A DNA stretch of 64,000 nt, taken from Metellina segmentata. Lineage: Eukaryota > Arthropoda > Arachnida > Araneae > Tetragnathidae. Below are positions 50,327-63,590 of the stretch, piece by piece. Below the pieces are notes generated by a model. That model saw nothing but the letters and a program-made list of their open reading frames with translations, did no database searches and had not been told where the DNA came from. The translations under genes and the position numbers were made by a program. Numbering within the stretch: position 1 is the first letter of the stretch; each line of letters begins with the position of its first letter. Location of the stretch: positions 1,904,395 through 1,968,394 of the forward strand of contig OX375872.1 of the NCBI GenBank assembly GCA_947359465.1. The letters run 5' to 3'.

Positions 50327-52250
50327 GTGCTGTCAATAGCAAAACTGAACCGATCGGGATGATCACTAGGACGACTAGATGGTCATCATAAAAACATATC
50401 TGAATGACGAGATATACGAGCGATGAGTATTACCCTCCTGGTGGTTCACTCGACGAGGTGTCAATAGCAAAATTGAACCGATCGGGAAGATTACTAGGAA
50501 GACTAGATGGTCATCATAAAAACATATCTGAATGACGAGATATACGAGCGATGAGTATTACCCTCCTGGTGGTTGACTCGACGAGGTGTCAATAGCAAAA
50601 TTGAACCGATCGGGAAGATTACTAGGAAGACTAGATGGTCATCATAATAACATATCTGAATGACGAGATATACGAGCGATGAGTATAACTCTCCTGGTGG
50701 TTGACTCGACGAGGTGTCAATAGCAAAATTGAACCGATCGGGAAGATTACTAGGAAGACTAGATGGTCATCATAAAAACATATCTGAATGACGAGATATA
50801 CGAGCGATGAGTATTACCCTCCTTGTGGTTGACTCGACGTGCTGTCAATAGCAAAACTGAACCGATCGGGATGATCACTAGGACGACTAGATGGTCATCA
50901 TAAAAACATATCTGAATGACGAGATATACGAGCGATGAGTATTACCCTCCTGGTGGTTGACTCGACGAGGTGTCAATAGCAAAATTGAACCGATCGGGAA
51001 GATTACTAGGAAGACTAGATGGTCATCATAAAAACATATCTGAATGACGAGATATACGAGCGATGAGTATTACCCTCCTGGTGGTTGACTCGACGAGGTG
51101 TCAATAGCAAAATTGAACCGATCGGGAAGATTACTAGGAAGACTAGATGGTCATCATAATAACATATCTGAATGACGAGATATACGAGCGATGAGTATAA
51201 CTCTCCTGGTGGTTGACTCGACGAGGTGTCAATAGCAAAATTGAACCGATCGGGAAGATTACTAGGAAGACTAGATGGTCATCATAAAAACATATCTGAA
51301 TGACGAGATATACGAGCGATGAGTATTACCCTCCTGGTGGTTGACTCGACGTGCTGTCAGTAGCAAAACTGAACCGATCGGGATGATCACTAGGACGACT
51401 AGATGGTCATCATAAAAACATATCTGAATGACGAGATATACGAGCGATGAGTATTACCCTCCTGGTGGTTGACTCGACGAGGTGTCAATAGCAAAATTGA
51501 ACCGATCGGGAAGATTACTAGGAAGACTAGATGGTCATCATAAAAACATATCTGAATGACGAGATATACGAGCGATGAGTATTACCCTCCTGGTGGTTGA
51601 CTCGACGAGGTGTCAATAGCAAAATTGAACCGATCGGGAAGATTACTAGGAAGACTAGATGGTCATCATAATAACATATCTGAATGACGAGATATACGAG
51701 CGATGAGTATAACTCTCCTGGTGGTTGACTCGACGAGGTGTCAATAGCAAAATTGAACCGATCGGGAAGATTACTAGGAAGACTAGATGGTCATCATAAA
51801 AACATATCTGAATGACGAGATATACGAGCGATGAGTATTACCCTCCTGGTGGTTGACTCGACGTGCTGTCAGTAGCAAAACTGAACCGATCGGGATGATC
51901 ACTAGGACGACTAGATGGTCATCATAAAAACATATCTGAATGACGAGATATACGAGCGATGAGTATTACCCTCCTGGTGGTTGACTCGACGAGGTGTCAA
52001 TAGCAAAATTGAACCTATCGGGAAGATTACTAGGAAGACTAGATGGTCATCATAATAACATATCTGAATGACGAGATATACGAGCGATGAGTATAACTCT
52101 CCTGGTGGTTGACTCGACGAGGTGTCAATAGCAAAATTGAACCGATCGGGAAGATTACTAGGAAGACTAGATGGTCATCATAAAAACATATCTGAATGAC
52201 GAGATATACGAGCGATGAGTATTACCCTCCTTGTGGTTGACTCGACGTGC
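50327..52250. repeat. Satellite 3 four-monomer higher-order repeat (~512 bp)
   Basis: The CGACGTGCTGTC haplotype recurs near 50327, 50838, 51350 and 51863, at steps of 511-513 bp, which is four monomers. Between these points the order of CATAAAAAC and CATAATAAC forms and of ACTCTCC and ACCCTCC forms is also conserved. A related four-monomer pattern (512 bp) is seen around 46580-47600 with different variants. Confidence 0.83.
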
Positions 52251-53029
52251 TGTCAATAGCAAAACTGAACCGATCGGGATGATCACTAGGACGACTAGAT
52301 GGTCATCATAAAAACATATCTGAATGACGAGATATACGAGCGATGAGTATTACCCTCCTGGTGGTTGACTCGACGAGGTGTCAATAGCAAAATTGAACCG
52401 ATCGGGATGATCACTAGGAAGACTAGATGGTCATCATAAAAACATATCTGAATGACGAGATATACGAGCGATGAGTATTACCCTCCTGGTGGTTGACTCG
52501 ACGAGGTGTCAATAGCAAAATTGAACCGATCGGGATGATCACTAGGAAGACTAGATGGTCATCATAAAAACATATCTGAATGACGAGATATACGAGCGAT
52601 GAGTATTACCCTCCTGGTGGTTGACTCGACGAGGTGTCAATAGCAAAATTGAACCGATCGGGATGATCACTGGGAAGACTAGATGGTCATCATAAAAACA
52701 TATCTGAATGACGAGATATACGAGCGATGAGTATTACCCTCCTGGTGGTTGACTCGACGTGCTGTCAATAGCAAAACTGAACCGATCGGGATGATCACTA
52801 GGAAGACTAGATGGTCATCATAAAAACATATCTGAATGACGAGATATACGAGCGATGAGTATTACCCTCCTGATGGTTGACTCGACGTGCTGTCAATAGC
52901 AAAACTGAACCGATCGGGATGATCACTAGGAAGACTAGATGGTCATCATAAAAACATATCTGAATGACGAGATATACGAGCGATGAGTATTACCCTCCTG
53001 GTGGTTGACTCGACGAGGTATCAATAGCA

Positions 53030-56000
53030 AAATTGAACCGATCGGGAAGATTACTAGGAAGACTAGATGGTCATCATAAAAACATATCTGAATGACGAGA
53101 TATACGAGCGATGAGTATTACCCTCCTGGTGGTTGACTCGACGAGGTGTCAATAGCAAAATTGAACCGATCGGGAAGATTACTAGGAAGACTAGATGGTC
53201 ATCATAATAACATATCTGAATGACGAGATATACGAGCGATGAGTATAACTCTCCTGGTGGTTGACTCGACGAGGTGTCAATAGCAAAATTGAACCGATCG
53301 GGAAGATTACTAGGAAGACTAGATGGTCATCATAAAAACATATCTGAATGACGAGATATACGAGCGATGAGTATTACCCTCCTGGTGGTTGACTCGACGT
53401 GCTGTCAATAGCAAAACTGAACCGATCGGGATGATCACTAGGACGACTAGATGGTCATCATAAAAACATATCTGAATGACGAGATATACGAGCGATGAGT
53501 ATTACCCTCCTGGTGGTTGACTCGACGAGGTGTCAATAGCAAAATTGAACCGATCGGGAAGATTACTAGGAAGACTAGATGGTCATCATAAAAACATATC
53601 TGAATGACGAGATATACGAGCGATGAGTATTACCCTCCTGGTGGTTGACTCGACGAGGTGTCAATAGCAAAACTGAACCGATCGGGATGATCACTAGGAA
53701 GACTAGATGGTCATCATAAAAACATATCTGAATGACGAGATATACGAGCGATGAGTATTACCCTCCTGGTGGTTGACTCGACGTGCTGTCAATAGCAAAA
53801 TTGAACCGATCGGGATGATCACTAGGAAGACTAGATGGTCATCATAAAAACATATCTGAATGACGAGATATACGAGCGATGAGTATTACCCTCCTGGTGG
53901 TTGACTCGACGAGGTGTCAATAGCAAAATTGAACCGATCGGGAAGATTACTAGGAAGACTAGATGGTCATCATAAAAACATATCTGAATGACGAGATATA
54001 CGAGCGATGAGTATTACCCTCCTGGTGGTTGACTCGACGAGGTGTCAATAGCAAAATTGAACCGATCGGGATGATCACTAGGAAGACTAGATGGTCATCA
54101 TAAAAACATATCTGAATGACGAGATATACGATCGATGAGTATTACCCTCCTGGTGGTTGACTCGACGAGGTGTCAATAGCAAAATTGAACCGATCGGGAT
54201 GATCACTAGGAAGACTAGATGGTCATCATAAAAACATATCTGAATGACGAGATATACGAGCGATGAGTATTACCCTCCTGGTGGTTGACTCGACGAGGTG
54301 TCAATAGCAAAATTGAACCGATCGGGATGATCACTAGGAAGACTAGATGGTCATCATAAAAACATATCTGAATGACGAGATATACGAGCGATGAGTATTA
54401 CCCTCCTGGTGGTTGACTCGACGTGCTGTCAATAGCAAAACTGAACCGATCGGGATGATCACTAGGAAGACTATATGGTCATCATAAAAACATATCTGAA
54501 TGACGAGATATACGAGCGATGAGTATTACCCTCCTGGTGGTTGACTCGACGAGGTGTCAATAGCAAATTTGAACCGATCGGGAAGATTACTAGGAAGACT
54601 AGATGGTCATCATAAAAACATATCTGAATGACGAGATATACGAGCGATGAGTATTACCCTCCTGGTGGTTGACTCGACGAGGTGTCAATAGCAAAACTGA
54701 ACCGATCGGGATGATCACTAGGAAGACTAGATGGTCATCATAAAAACATATCTGAATGACGAGATATACGAGCGATGAGTATTACCCTCCTGGTGGTTGA
54801 CTCGACGTGCTGTCAATAGCAAAATTGAACCGATCGGGATGATCACTAGGAAGACTAGATGGTCATCATAAAAACATATCTGAATGACGAGATATACGAG
54901 CGATGAGTATTACCCTCCTGGTGGTTGACTCGACGAGGTGTCAATAGCAAAATTGAACCGATCGGGAAGATTACTAGGAAGACTAGATGGTCATCATAAA
55001 AACATATCTGAATGACGAGATATACGAGCGATGAGTATTACCCTCCTGGTGGTTGACTCGACGAGGTGTCAATAGCAAAATTGAACCGATCGGGAAGATT
55101 ACTAGGAAGACTAGATGGTCATCATAATAACATATCTGAATGACGAGATATACGAGCGATGAGTATAACTCTCCTGGTGGTTGACTCGACGAGGTGTCAA
55201 TAGCAAAATTGAACCGATCGGGAAGATTACTAGGAAGACTAGATGGTCATCATAAAAACATATCTGAATGACGAGATATACGAGCGATGAGTATTACCCT
55301 CCTGGTGGTTGACTCGACGTGCTGTCAATAGCAAAACTGAACCGATCGGGATGATCACTAGGACGACTAGATGGTCATCATAAAAACATATCTGAATGAC
55401 GAGATATACGAGCGATGAGTATTACCCTCCTGGTGGTTGACTCGACGAGGTGTCAATAGCAAAATTGAACCGATCGGGAAGATTACTAGGAAGACTAGAT
55501 GGTCATCATAAAAACATATCTGAATGACGAGATATACGAGCGATGAGTATTACCCTCCTGGTGGTTGACTCGACGAGGTGTCAATAGCAAAACTGAACCG
55601 ATCGGGATGATCACTAGGAAGACTAGATGGTCATCATAAAAACATATCTGAATGACGAGATATACGAGCGATGAGTATTACCCTCCTGGTGGTTGACTCG
55701 ACGTGCTGTCAATAGCAAAATTGAACCGATCGGGATGATCACTAGGAAGACTAGATGGTCATCATAAAAACATATCTGAATGACGAGATATACGAGCGAT
55801 GAGTATTACCCTCCTGGTGGTTGACTCGACGAGGTGTCAATAGCAAAATTGAACCGATCGGGAAGATTACTAGGAAGACTAGATGGTCATCATAAAAACA
55901 TATCTGAATGACGAGATATACGAGCGATGAGTATTACCCTCCTGGTGGTTGACTCGACGAGGTGTCAATAGCAAAATTGAACCGATCGGGATGATCACTA

Positions 56001-57000
56001 GGAAGACTAGATGGTCATCATAAAAACATATCTGAATGACGAGATATACGATCGATGAGTATTACCCTCCTGGTGGTTGACTCGACGAGGTGTCAATAGC
56101 AAAATTGAACCGATCGGGATGATCACTAGGAAGACTAGATGGTCATCATAAAAACATATCTGAATGACGAGATATACGAGCGATGAGTATTACCCTCCTG
56201 GTGGTTGACTCGACGAGGTGTCAATAGCAAAATTGAACCGATCGGGATGATCACTAGGAAGACTAGATGGTCATCATAAAAACATATCTGAATGACGAGA
56301 TATACGAGCGATGAGTATTACCCTCCTGGTGGTTGACTCGACGTGCTGTCAATAGCAAAACTGAACCGATCGGGATGATCACTAGGAAGACTATATGGTC
56401 ATCATAAAAACATATCTGAATGACGAGATATACGAGCGATGAGTATTACCCTCCTGGTGGTTGACTCGACGAGGTGTCAATAGCAAATTTGAACCGATCG
56501 GGAAGATTACTAGGAAGACTAGATGGTCATCATAAAAACATATCTGAATGACGAGATATACGAGCGATGAGTATTACCCTCCTGGTGGTTGACTCGACGA
56601 GGTGTCAATAGCAAAACTGAACCGATCGGGATGATCACTAGGAAGACTAGATGGTCATCATAAAAACATATCTGAATGACGAGATATACGAGCGATGAGT
56701 ATTACCCTCCTGGTGGTTGACTCGACGTGCTGTCAATAGCAAAATTGAACCGATCGGGATGATCACTAGGAAGACTAGATGGTCATCATAAAAACATATC
56801 TGAATGACGAGATATACGAGCGATGAGTATTACCCTCCTGGTGGTTGACTCGACGAGGTGTCAATAGCAAAATTGAACCGATCGGGAAGATTACTAGGAA
56901 GACTAGATGGTCATCATAAAAACATATCTGAATGACGAGATATACGAGCGATGAGTATTACCCTCCTGGTGGTTGACTCGACGAGGTGTCAATAGCAAAA
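53030..57000. repeat. Satellite 3 fifteen-monomer block duplication (1,920 bp)
   Basis: Two private variants recur at exactly 1920 bp, which is 15 x 128. TATACGATCGATGAG occurs near 54124 and 56044, and GACTATATGGTC near 54467 and 56387. A third marker, AGCAAATTTGAACC, occurs near 54562 and 56482. The copies abut at about 54950 and differ little. Limits are estimated from where matching fails (GAGGTATC near 53020, and the AAGATT versus TGATCA difference near 57015). Confidence 0.88.
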
Positions 57001-57009
57001 TTGAACCGA

Positions 57010-60000
57010 TCGGGATGATCACTAGGAAGACTAGATGGTCATCATAAAAACATATCTGAATGACGAGATATACGAGCGATGAGTATTACCCTCCTGGTGG
57101 TTGACTCGACGTGCTGTCAATAGCAAAACTGAACCGATCGGGATGATCACTAGGAAGACTAGATGGTCATCATAAAAACATATCTGAATGACGAGATATA
57201 CGAGCGATGAGTATTACCCTCCTGGTGGTTGACTCGACGAGGTGTCAATAGCAAAATTGAACCGATCGGGATGATCACTAGGAAGACTAGATGGTCATCA
57301 TAAAAACATATCTGAATGACGAGATATACGAGCGATGAGTATTACCCTCCTGGTGGTTGACTCGACGTGCTGTCAATAGCAAAACTGAACCGATCGGGAC
57401 GATCACTAGGAAGACTAGATGGTCAACATAAAAACATATCTGAATGACGAGATATACGAGCGATGAGTATTACCCTCCTGGTGGTTGACTCGACGAGGTG
57501 TCAATAGCAAAATTGAACCGATCGGGATGATCACTAGGAAGACTAGATGGTCATCATAAAAACATATCTGAATGACGAGATATACGAGCGATCAGTATTA
57601 CCCTCCTGGTGGTTGACTCGACGAGGTGTCAATAGCAAAATTGAACCGATCGGGATGATCACTAGGAAGACTAGATGGTCATCATAAAAACATATCTGAA
57701 TGACGAGATATACGAGCGATGAGTATTACCCTCCTGGTGGTTGACTCGACGAGGTGTCTATAGCAAAATTGAACCGATCGGGATGATCACTAGGAAGACT
57801 AGATGGTCATCATAAAAACATATCTGAATGACGAGATATACGAGCGATGAGTATTACCCTCCTGGTGGTTGACTCGACGAGGTGTCAATAGCAAAATTGA
57901 ACCGATCGGGATGATCACTAGGAAGACTAGATGGTCATCATAAAAACATATCTGAATGACGAGATATACGAGCGATGAGTATTACCCTCCTGGTGGTTGA
58001 CTCGACGAGGTGTCAATAGCAAAATTGAACCGATCGGGATGATCACTAGGAAGACTAGATGGTCATCATAAAAACATATCTGAATGACGAGATATACGAG
58101 CGATGAGTATTACCCTCCTGGTGGTTGACTCGACGAGGTGTCAATAGCAAAATTGAACCGATCGGGATGATCACTAGGAAGACTAGATGGTCATCATAAA
58201 AACATATCTGAATGACGAGATATACGAGCGATGAGTATTACCCTCCTGGTGGTTGACTCGACGTGCTGTCAATAGCAAAACTGAACCGATCGGGATGATC
58301 ACTAGGAAGACTAGATGGTCATCATAAAAACATATCTGAATGACGAGATATACGAGCGATGAGTATTACCCTCCTGGTGGTTGACTCGACGAGGTGTCAA
58401 TAGCAAAATTGAACCGATCGGGATGATCACTAGGAAGACTAGATGGTCATCATAAAAACATATCTGAATGACGAGATATACGAGCGATGAGTATTACCCT
58501 CCTGGTGGTTGACTCGACGAGGTGTCAATAGCAAAATTGAACCGATTGGGATGATCACTAGGAAGACTAGATGGTCATCATAAAAACATATCTGAATGAC
58601 GAGATATACGAGCGATGAGTATTACCCTCCTGGTGGTTGACTCGACGAGGTGTCAATAGCAAAATTGAACCGATCGGGATGATCACTAGGAAGACTAGAT
58701 GGTCATCATAAAAACATATCTGAATGACGAGATATACGAGCGATGAGTATTACCCTCCTGGTGGTTGACTCGACGAGGTGTCAATAGCAAAATTGAACCG
58801 ATCGGGATGATCACTAGGAAGACTAGATGGTCATCATAAAAACATATCTGAATGACGAGATATACGAGCGATGAGTATTACCCTCCTGGTGGTTGACTCG
58901 ACGAGGTGTCAATAGCAAAATTGAACCGATCGGGATGATCACTAGGAAGACTAGATGGTCATCATAAAAACATATCTGAATGACGAGATATACGAGCGAT
59001 GAGTATTACCCTCCTGGTGGTTGACTCGACGAGGTGTCAATAGCAAAATTGAACCGATCGGGATGATCACTAGGAAGACTAGATGGTCATCATAAAAACA
59101 TATCTGAATGACGAGATATACGAGCGATGAGTATTACCCTCCTGGTGGTTGACTCGACGAGGTGTCAATAGCAAAATTGAACCGATCGGGATGATCACTA
59201 GGAAGACTAGATGGTCATCATAAAAACATATCTGAATGACGAGATATACGAGCGATGAGTATTACCCTCCTGGTGGTTGACTCGACGTGCTGTCAATAGC
59301 AAAACTGAACCGATCGGGATGATCACTAGGAAGACTAGATGGTCATCATAAAAACATATCTGAATGACGAGATATACGAGCGATGAGTATTACCCTCCTG
59401 GTGGTTGACTCGACGAGGTGTCAATAGCAAAATTGAACCGATCGGGATGATCACTAGGAAGACTAGATGGTCATCATAAAAACATATCTGAATGACGAGA
59501 TATACGAGCGATGAGTATTACCCTCCTGGTGGTTGACTCGACGAGGTGTCAATAGCAAAATTGAACCGATTGGGATGATCACTAGGAAGACTAGATGGTC
59601 ATCATAAAAACATATCTGAATGACGAGATATACGAGCGATGAGTATTACCCTCCTGGTGGTTGACTCGACGAGGTGTCAATAGCAAAATTGAACCGATCG
59701 GGATGATCACTAGGAAGACTAGATGGTCATCATAAAAACATATCTGAATGACGAGATATACGAGCGATGAGTATTACCCTCCTGGTGGTTGACTCGACGA
59801 GGTGTCAATAGCAAAATTGAACCGATCGGGATGATCACTAGGAAGACTAGATGGTCATCATAAAAACATATCTGAATGACGAGATATACGAGCGATGAGT
59901 ATTACCCTCCTGGTGGTTGACTCGACGAGGTGTCAATAGCAAAATTGAACCGATCGGGATGATCACTAGGAAGACTAGATGGTCATCATAAAAACATATC

Positions 60001-61456
60001 TGAATGACGAGATATACGAGCGATGAGTATTACCCTCCTGGTGGTTGACTCGACGAGGTGTCAATAGCAAAATTGAACCGATCGGGATGATCACTAGGAA
60101 GACTAGATGGTCATCATAAAAACATATCTGAATGACGAGATATACAAGCGATGAGTATTACCCTCCTGGTGGTTGACTCGACGAGGTGTCAATAGCAAAA
60201 TTGAACCGATCGGGAAGATTACTAGGAAGACTAGATGGTCATCATAAAAACATATCTGAATGACGAGATATACGAGCGATGAGTATTACCCTCCTGGTGG
60301 TTGACTCGACGAGGTGTCAATAGCAAAATTGAACCGATCGGGAAGATTACTAGGAAGACTAGATGGTCATCATAAAAACATATCTGAATGACGAGATATA
60401 CGAGCGATGAGTATTACCCTCCTGGTGGTTGACTCGACGAGGTGTCAATAGCAAAATTGAACCGATCGGGAAGATTACTAGGAAGACTAGATGGTCATCA
60501 TAAAAACATATCTGAATGACGAGATATACGAGCGATGAGTATTACCCTCCTGGTGGTTGACTCGACGAGGTGTCAATAGCAAAATTGAACCGATCGGGAA
60601 GATTACTAGGAAGACTAGATGGTCATCATAAAAACATATCTGAATGACGAGATATACGAGCGATGAGTATTACCCTCCTGGTGGTTGACTCGACGAGGTG
60701 TCAATAGCAAAATTGAACCGATCGGGAAGATTACTAGGAAGACTAGATGGTCATCATAAAAACATATCTGAATGACGAGATATACGAGCGATGAGTATTA
60801 CCCTCCTGGTGGTTGACTCGACGTGCTGTCAATAGCAAAACTGAACCGATCGGGATGATCACTAGGAAGACTAGATGGTCATCATAAAAACATATCTGAA
60901 TGACGAGATATACGAGCGATGAGTATTACCCTCCTGGTGGTTGACTCGACGAGGTGTCAATAGCAAAATTGAACCGATCGGGATGATCACTAGGAAGACT
61001 AGATGGTCATCATAAAAACATATCTGAATGACGAGATATACGAGCGATGAGTATTACCCTCCTGGTGGTTGACTCCACGAGGTGTCAATAGCAAAATTGA
61101 ACCGATTGGGATGATCACTAGGAAGACTAGATGGTCATCATAAAAACATATCTGAATGACGAGATATACGAGCGATGAGTATTACCCTCCTGGTGGTTGA
61201 CTCGACGAGGTGTCAATAGCAAAATTGAACCGATCGGGATGATCACTAGGAAGACTAGATGGTCATCATAAAAACATATCTGAATGACGAGATATACGAG
61301 CGTTGAGTATAACTCTCCTGGTGGTTGACTTGACGAGGTGTCTATAGCAAAATTGAACCGATCGTGATGATCACTAGGAAGACTAGATGGTCATCATAAA
61401 AACATATCTCAATGACGAGATATACGAGCGATGAGTATTACCCTCCTTGTGGTTGA
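57010..61456. repeat. Highly homogeneous right half of satellite 3
   Basis: Most of the ~35 monomers here match one consensus, with isolated single-base changes (for example GATCAGTATT at 57593, GATTGGGATG at 58546, 59569 and 61106). Homogeneity this high implies recent expansion or strong homogenisation. It continues up to the retrotransposon junction, where the last two monomers show a few more changes. Confidence 0.85.
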
Positions 61457-61597
61457 GCCCCCAGGGGCATTCCTTCTTTAGGTTTGTACGGGCTTCACAA
61501 CCCCGGGGTACCTGAGTGATCTTTTCCTTTCCCAGGGGTTTACTGTCTTTGGTAAACGCGGGGGTCGCGCTCCCGGGATACCCAAGCGATCTTTCTC
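61457..61597 (+). repeat. Imperfect tandem pair at the LINE 5' end
   Basis: Two ~70-bp segments resemble each other. The first runs CCCAGGGGCATTCC to GGGGTACCTGAGTGATCTTT (61458-61522). The second runs CCCAGGGGTTTACTG to CCGGGATACCCAAGCGATCTT (61532-61592). Both are GC-rich in an otherwise AT-rich window. Repeated 5' units with promoter activity are known in some LINEs; a promoter role here is inference. A shorter echo, GGGGTACCTGATG, lies at 61962-61974. Confidence 0.6.
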
Positions 61598-62312
61598 TAT
61601 CTTCATCCCACTACTCTATCCCCCATCCCTCCTTTTTTTTCCTTTTCTAGACTTGCGAATCGAAAAAAATCAACGAAAATATTTAATTGATTTGAATTTA
61701 TGTTTATCATATATATATATATAGAACATATAATTTTTACCAGAAAAACCTTTGTTTTTGTTCCATCCTATACGATACAATTTATTTAAAATTTGCAATT
61801 TAGTTTTTTTTTTCCTGCTTCTAAATTATTATTTAAATGGTTGAACTTTTATTTCATTCATTTGAATTTTTTTTAATAATTTATAAAAATGTCAGTACGT
61901 TTTTCTCTGACCAGCATGTTTGCCGTGTGCGGCGTCCCGTATCGGGGGAAAGTGGGATCCTGGGGTACCTGATGCGTGCCCTTTGGCCCATGCTTCAACG
62001 TAGACGGGTGGCTGGAGTGAGCCCGCTCTAGTCAATCGGCTCACTCAATGTCTCTGGGGTTCATCACTTCAGAGCGCTTAGTCCCTCTGTCGTGCTGAAC
62101 TCCATTATTTTTGAGTTTTTAAGGGTTAGTGCTGCAGCTAGGGATGCCCTGGGTGAACTGGCGGATCCACATCCCGACGCTGTAGCACTATATTCTGGTG
62201 TTACCCCTGAATCAGCCCCGAGATCTGTTGCTCGTCAACTGCCGGGTGCTACTTTCCCTTGTTGGGCTCCATGGTGAGCGGGGGCACCCCAGAACGAACA
62301 TTTATTTTTCTC
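61598..62312 (+). other. LINE 5' UTR with short upstream frames
   Basis: This part holds T-rich runs, a short (AT)n tract near 61710 and then GC-richer sequence from about 61910. Small forward frames (61837-62031, and 62092-62277 ending ATFPCWAPW) precede ORF1; the second overlaps the possible upstream extension of ORF1 that starts at 62259. They show no recognisable domain and are probably untranslated leader, although translation as uORFs cannot be excluded. Confidence 0.55.
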
Positions 62313-63590
62313 ATGGATCCTAAAACCTCGTGCCCTGACGGAGGCCTTAATCCGTCAAACCCACATGCCGAAATTACGGCAATCGATGATTTAACTCTCG
62401 ACTCTACTAATAATCAATCTCAAATGTCAATTCCAAAGTTTGTTGTTATTCATAATGTCGAAAAAAAGCTGCAAAATATGTCCCCTTTTTTAATCGAAAA
62501 ATACATCAAAAATGCTGCGGGAGAGGTTAAAAATATAAAAAAAATGAAATCTGGTGATCTGCTAATCGAATCCACATCATTTATACAGTCGGAAAAATTA
62601 CTTAAAATTAAAAACTTTGGACAAATACCTGTAGAAGTGAATGCTCATCGAACATTAAATTTTACAAGGGGCATAATATCTTCACCAGAATTAATTATGG
62701 TTTCGGAAGAAGAATTTTTAGAAGAATTGAAATATCAGAAAGTCTGTGCTGTAAAAAGAATAACCCGCAATAACAATGGAAATTTTATCCCCACCAATAG
62801 CATTATTCTTACCTTCGACACACCAGTTTTACCTTCAAAAATTAAAGCCGGTTACTTATATTGTGACGTTCGTCCTTTTATTCCTAACCCTCAACGCTGT
62901 TTTAGATGTCAGAGGTTTGGCCACACCAAAACAACATGTCGCTCGTCAACACCAATATGTGCCCGTTGTTCAAAACCAGATCACGATAGTGTAAATTGCC
63001 TAGAAACCCCATGCTGTACCAACTGCCAAGGAGAACACGCTGCCTATGCTAAAATATGACCACGCTGGATAACTGAAAAAGAAATTCAATACTTAAAAGT
63101 TACTAAAAATATATCATTTCCTGAAGCTCGAAAATTAATAGAATCACGCACCCCCCGCCCAAATATTTCTTACAAGTCCGTCTTAAAATCATCGAAAACT
63201 GTTTGCACCCAAACTGACGATATAGACATTAATCAAAATAAAAAAGATACAGAATGTCAAACAATAAGTCAATCCCCAGCAACAAATATTAAACATCCTA
63301 GAGCCATACCGACTGAAAATAATAGCCAGATTAAAAGTGCGAAAGAAATAAAACTGCCAAATAATTCACACAAACTTAAAGATAAAACTCCAAAACGAGC
63401 AAAACTGAAGAACGAACAACCTATAGCAAAAAATAAATCTCAAACAAAAAAGGATCCAAAGGAACAAATGGAAACTGAAATAAATCTTCACCCGTCTTCA
63501 GAATCGAGTTTAAGCGACATGGAAATGGACCAAGAGGTTGAGAAAGAGCTAAGAGCCACACGTTTTAAAAACAGACTACCCACTAAATAA
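62313..63590 (+). pseudogene. LINE ORF1 (Gag-like nucleic-acid-binding protein), one in-frame stop
   Basis: ORF1 proteins of Jockey-type LINEs bind the element RNA and form the ribonucleoprotein for target-primed reverse transcription. I prefer ATG 62313 (MDPKTSCPDGG) to the in-frame 62259, because the latter adds 18 residues that read like leader. The frame is 425 codons. Residues 196-209 (CFRCQRFGHTKTTC) and 216-229 (CARCSKPDHDSVNC) are CX2CX4HX4C knuckles. A third starts at C235 (CTNCQGEH). Its last cysteine is expected at codon 249, where TGA stands (63057-63059). After the stop the same frame continues PRWITEKEIQYLKV, as in the family, then a lysine/serine-rich tail, to TAA at 63588-63590. 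A single base change from TGT or TGC explains the stop. The TAA overlaps the ORF2 start as TAATG. Confidence 0.9.

Larger units (their letters stand above)
46313..61456. repeat. Satellite 3 array (~118 monomers of 128 bp)
   Basis: Monomer starts such as GAGTATTACCCTCCTGGTGG are spaced 128 bp apart (for example 57721, 57849 and 57977). The consensus has moderate GC and contains TTGACTCGACGAGG, AACCGATCGGGATGATCACT and GATATACGAGCGAT. Two frequent haplotypes are CGACGAGGTGTC with AAAATTGAACC, and CGACGTGCTGTC with AAAACTGAACC. Left-hand monomers (46330-50000) vary more, with TTTACTCG, ACCAGCGATGAGTGT and CTGCATGACG forms; those right of 57000 are nearly identical. The left boundary has a run of nine G at 46321-46329 between GCGAT and GAGTATAACT. 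The right boundary is cut by a retrotransposon at 61457. Whether the array resumes beyond that element is outside the window. Confidence 0.97.

Noticed and set aside
46313..61456. CENP-B box in satellite 3 (TTGAACCGATCGGGA)
   Set aside because: The spacing between the central A and CGGG is one base short and the TTCG core is TTGA, so it does not fit the known 17-bp motif.
1..61456. CRISPR-like repeat-spacer arrays
   Set aside because: Repeats are 115-350 bp head-to-tail units without unique spacers, and the host is eukaryotic.
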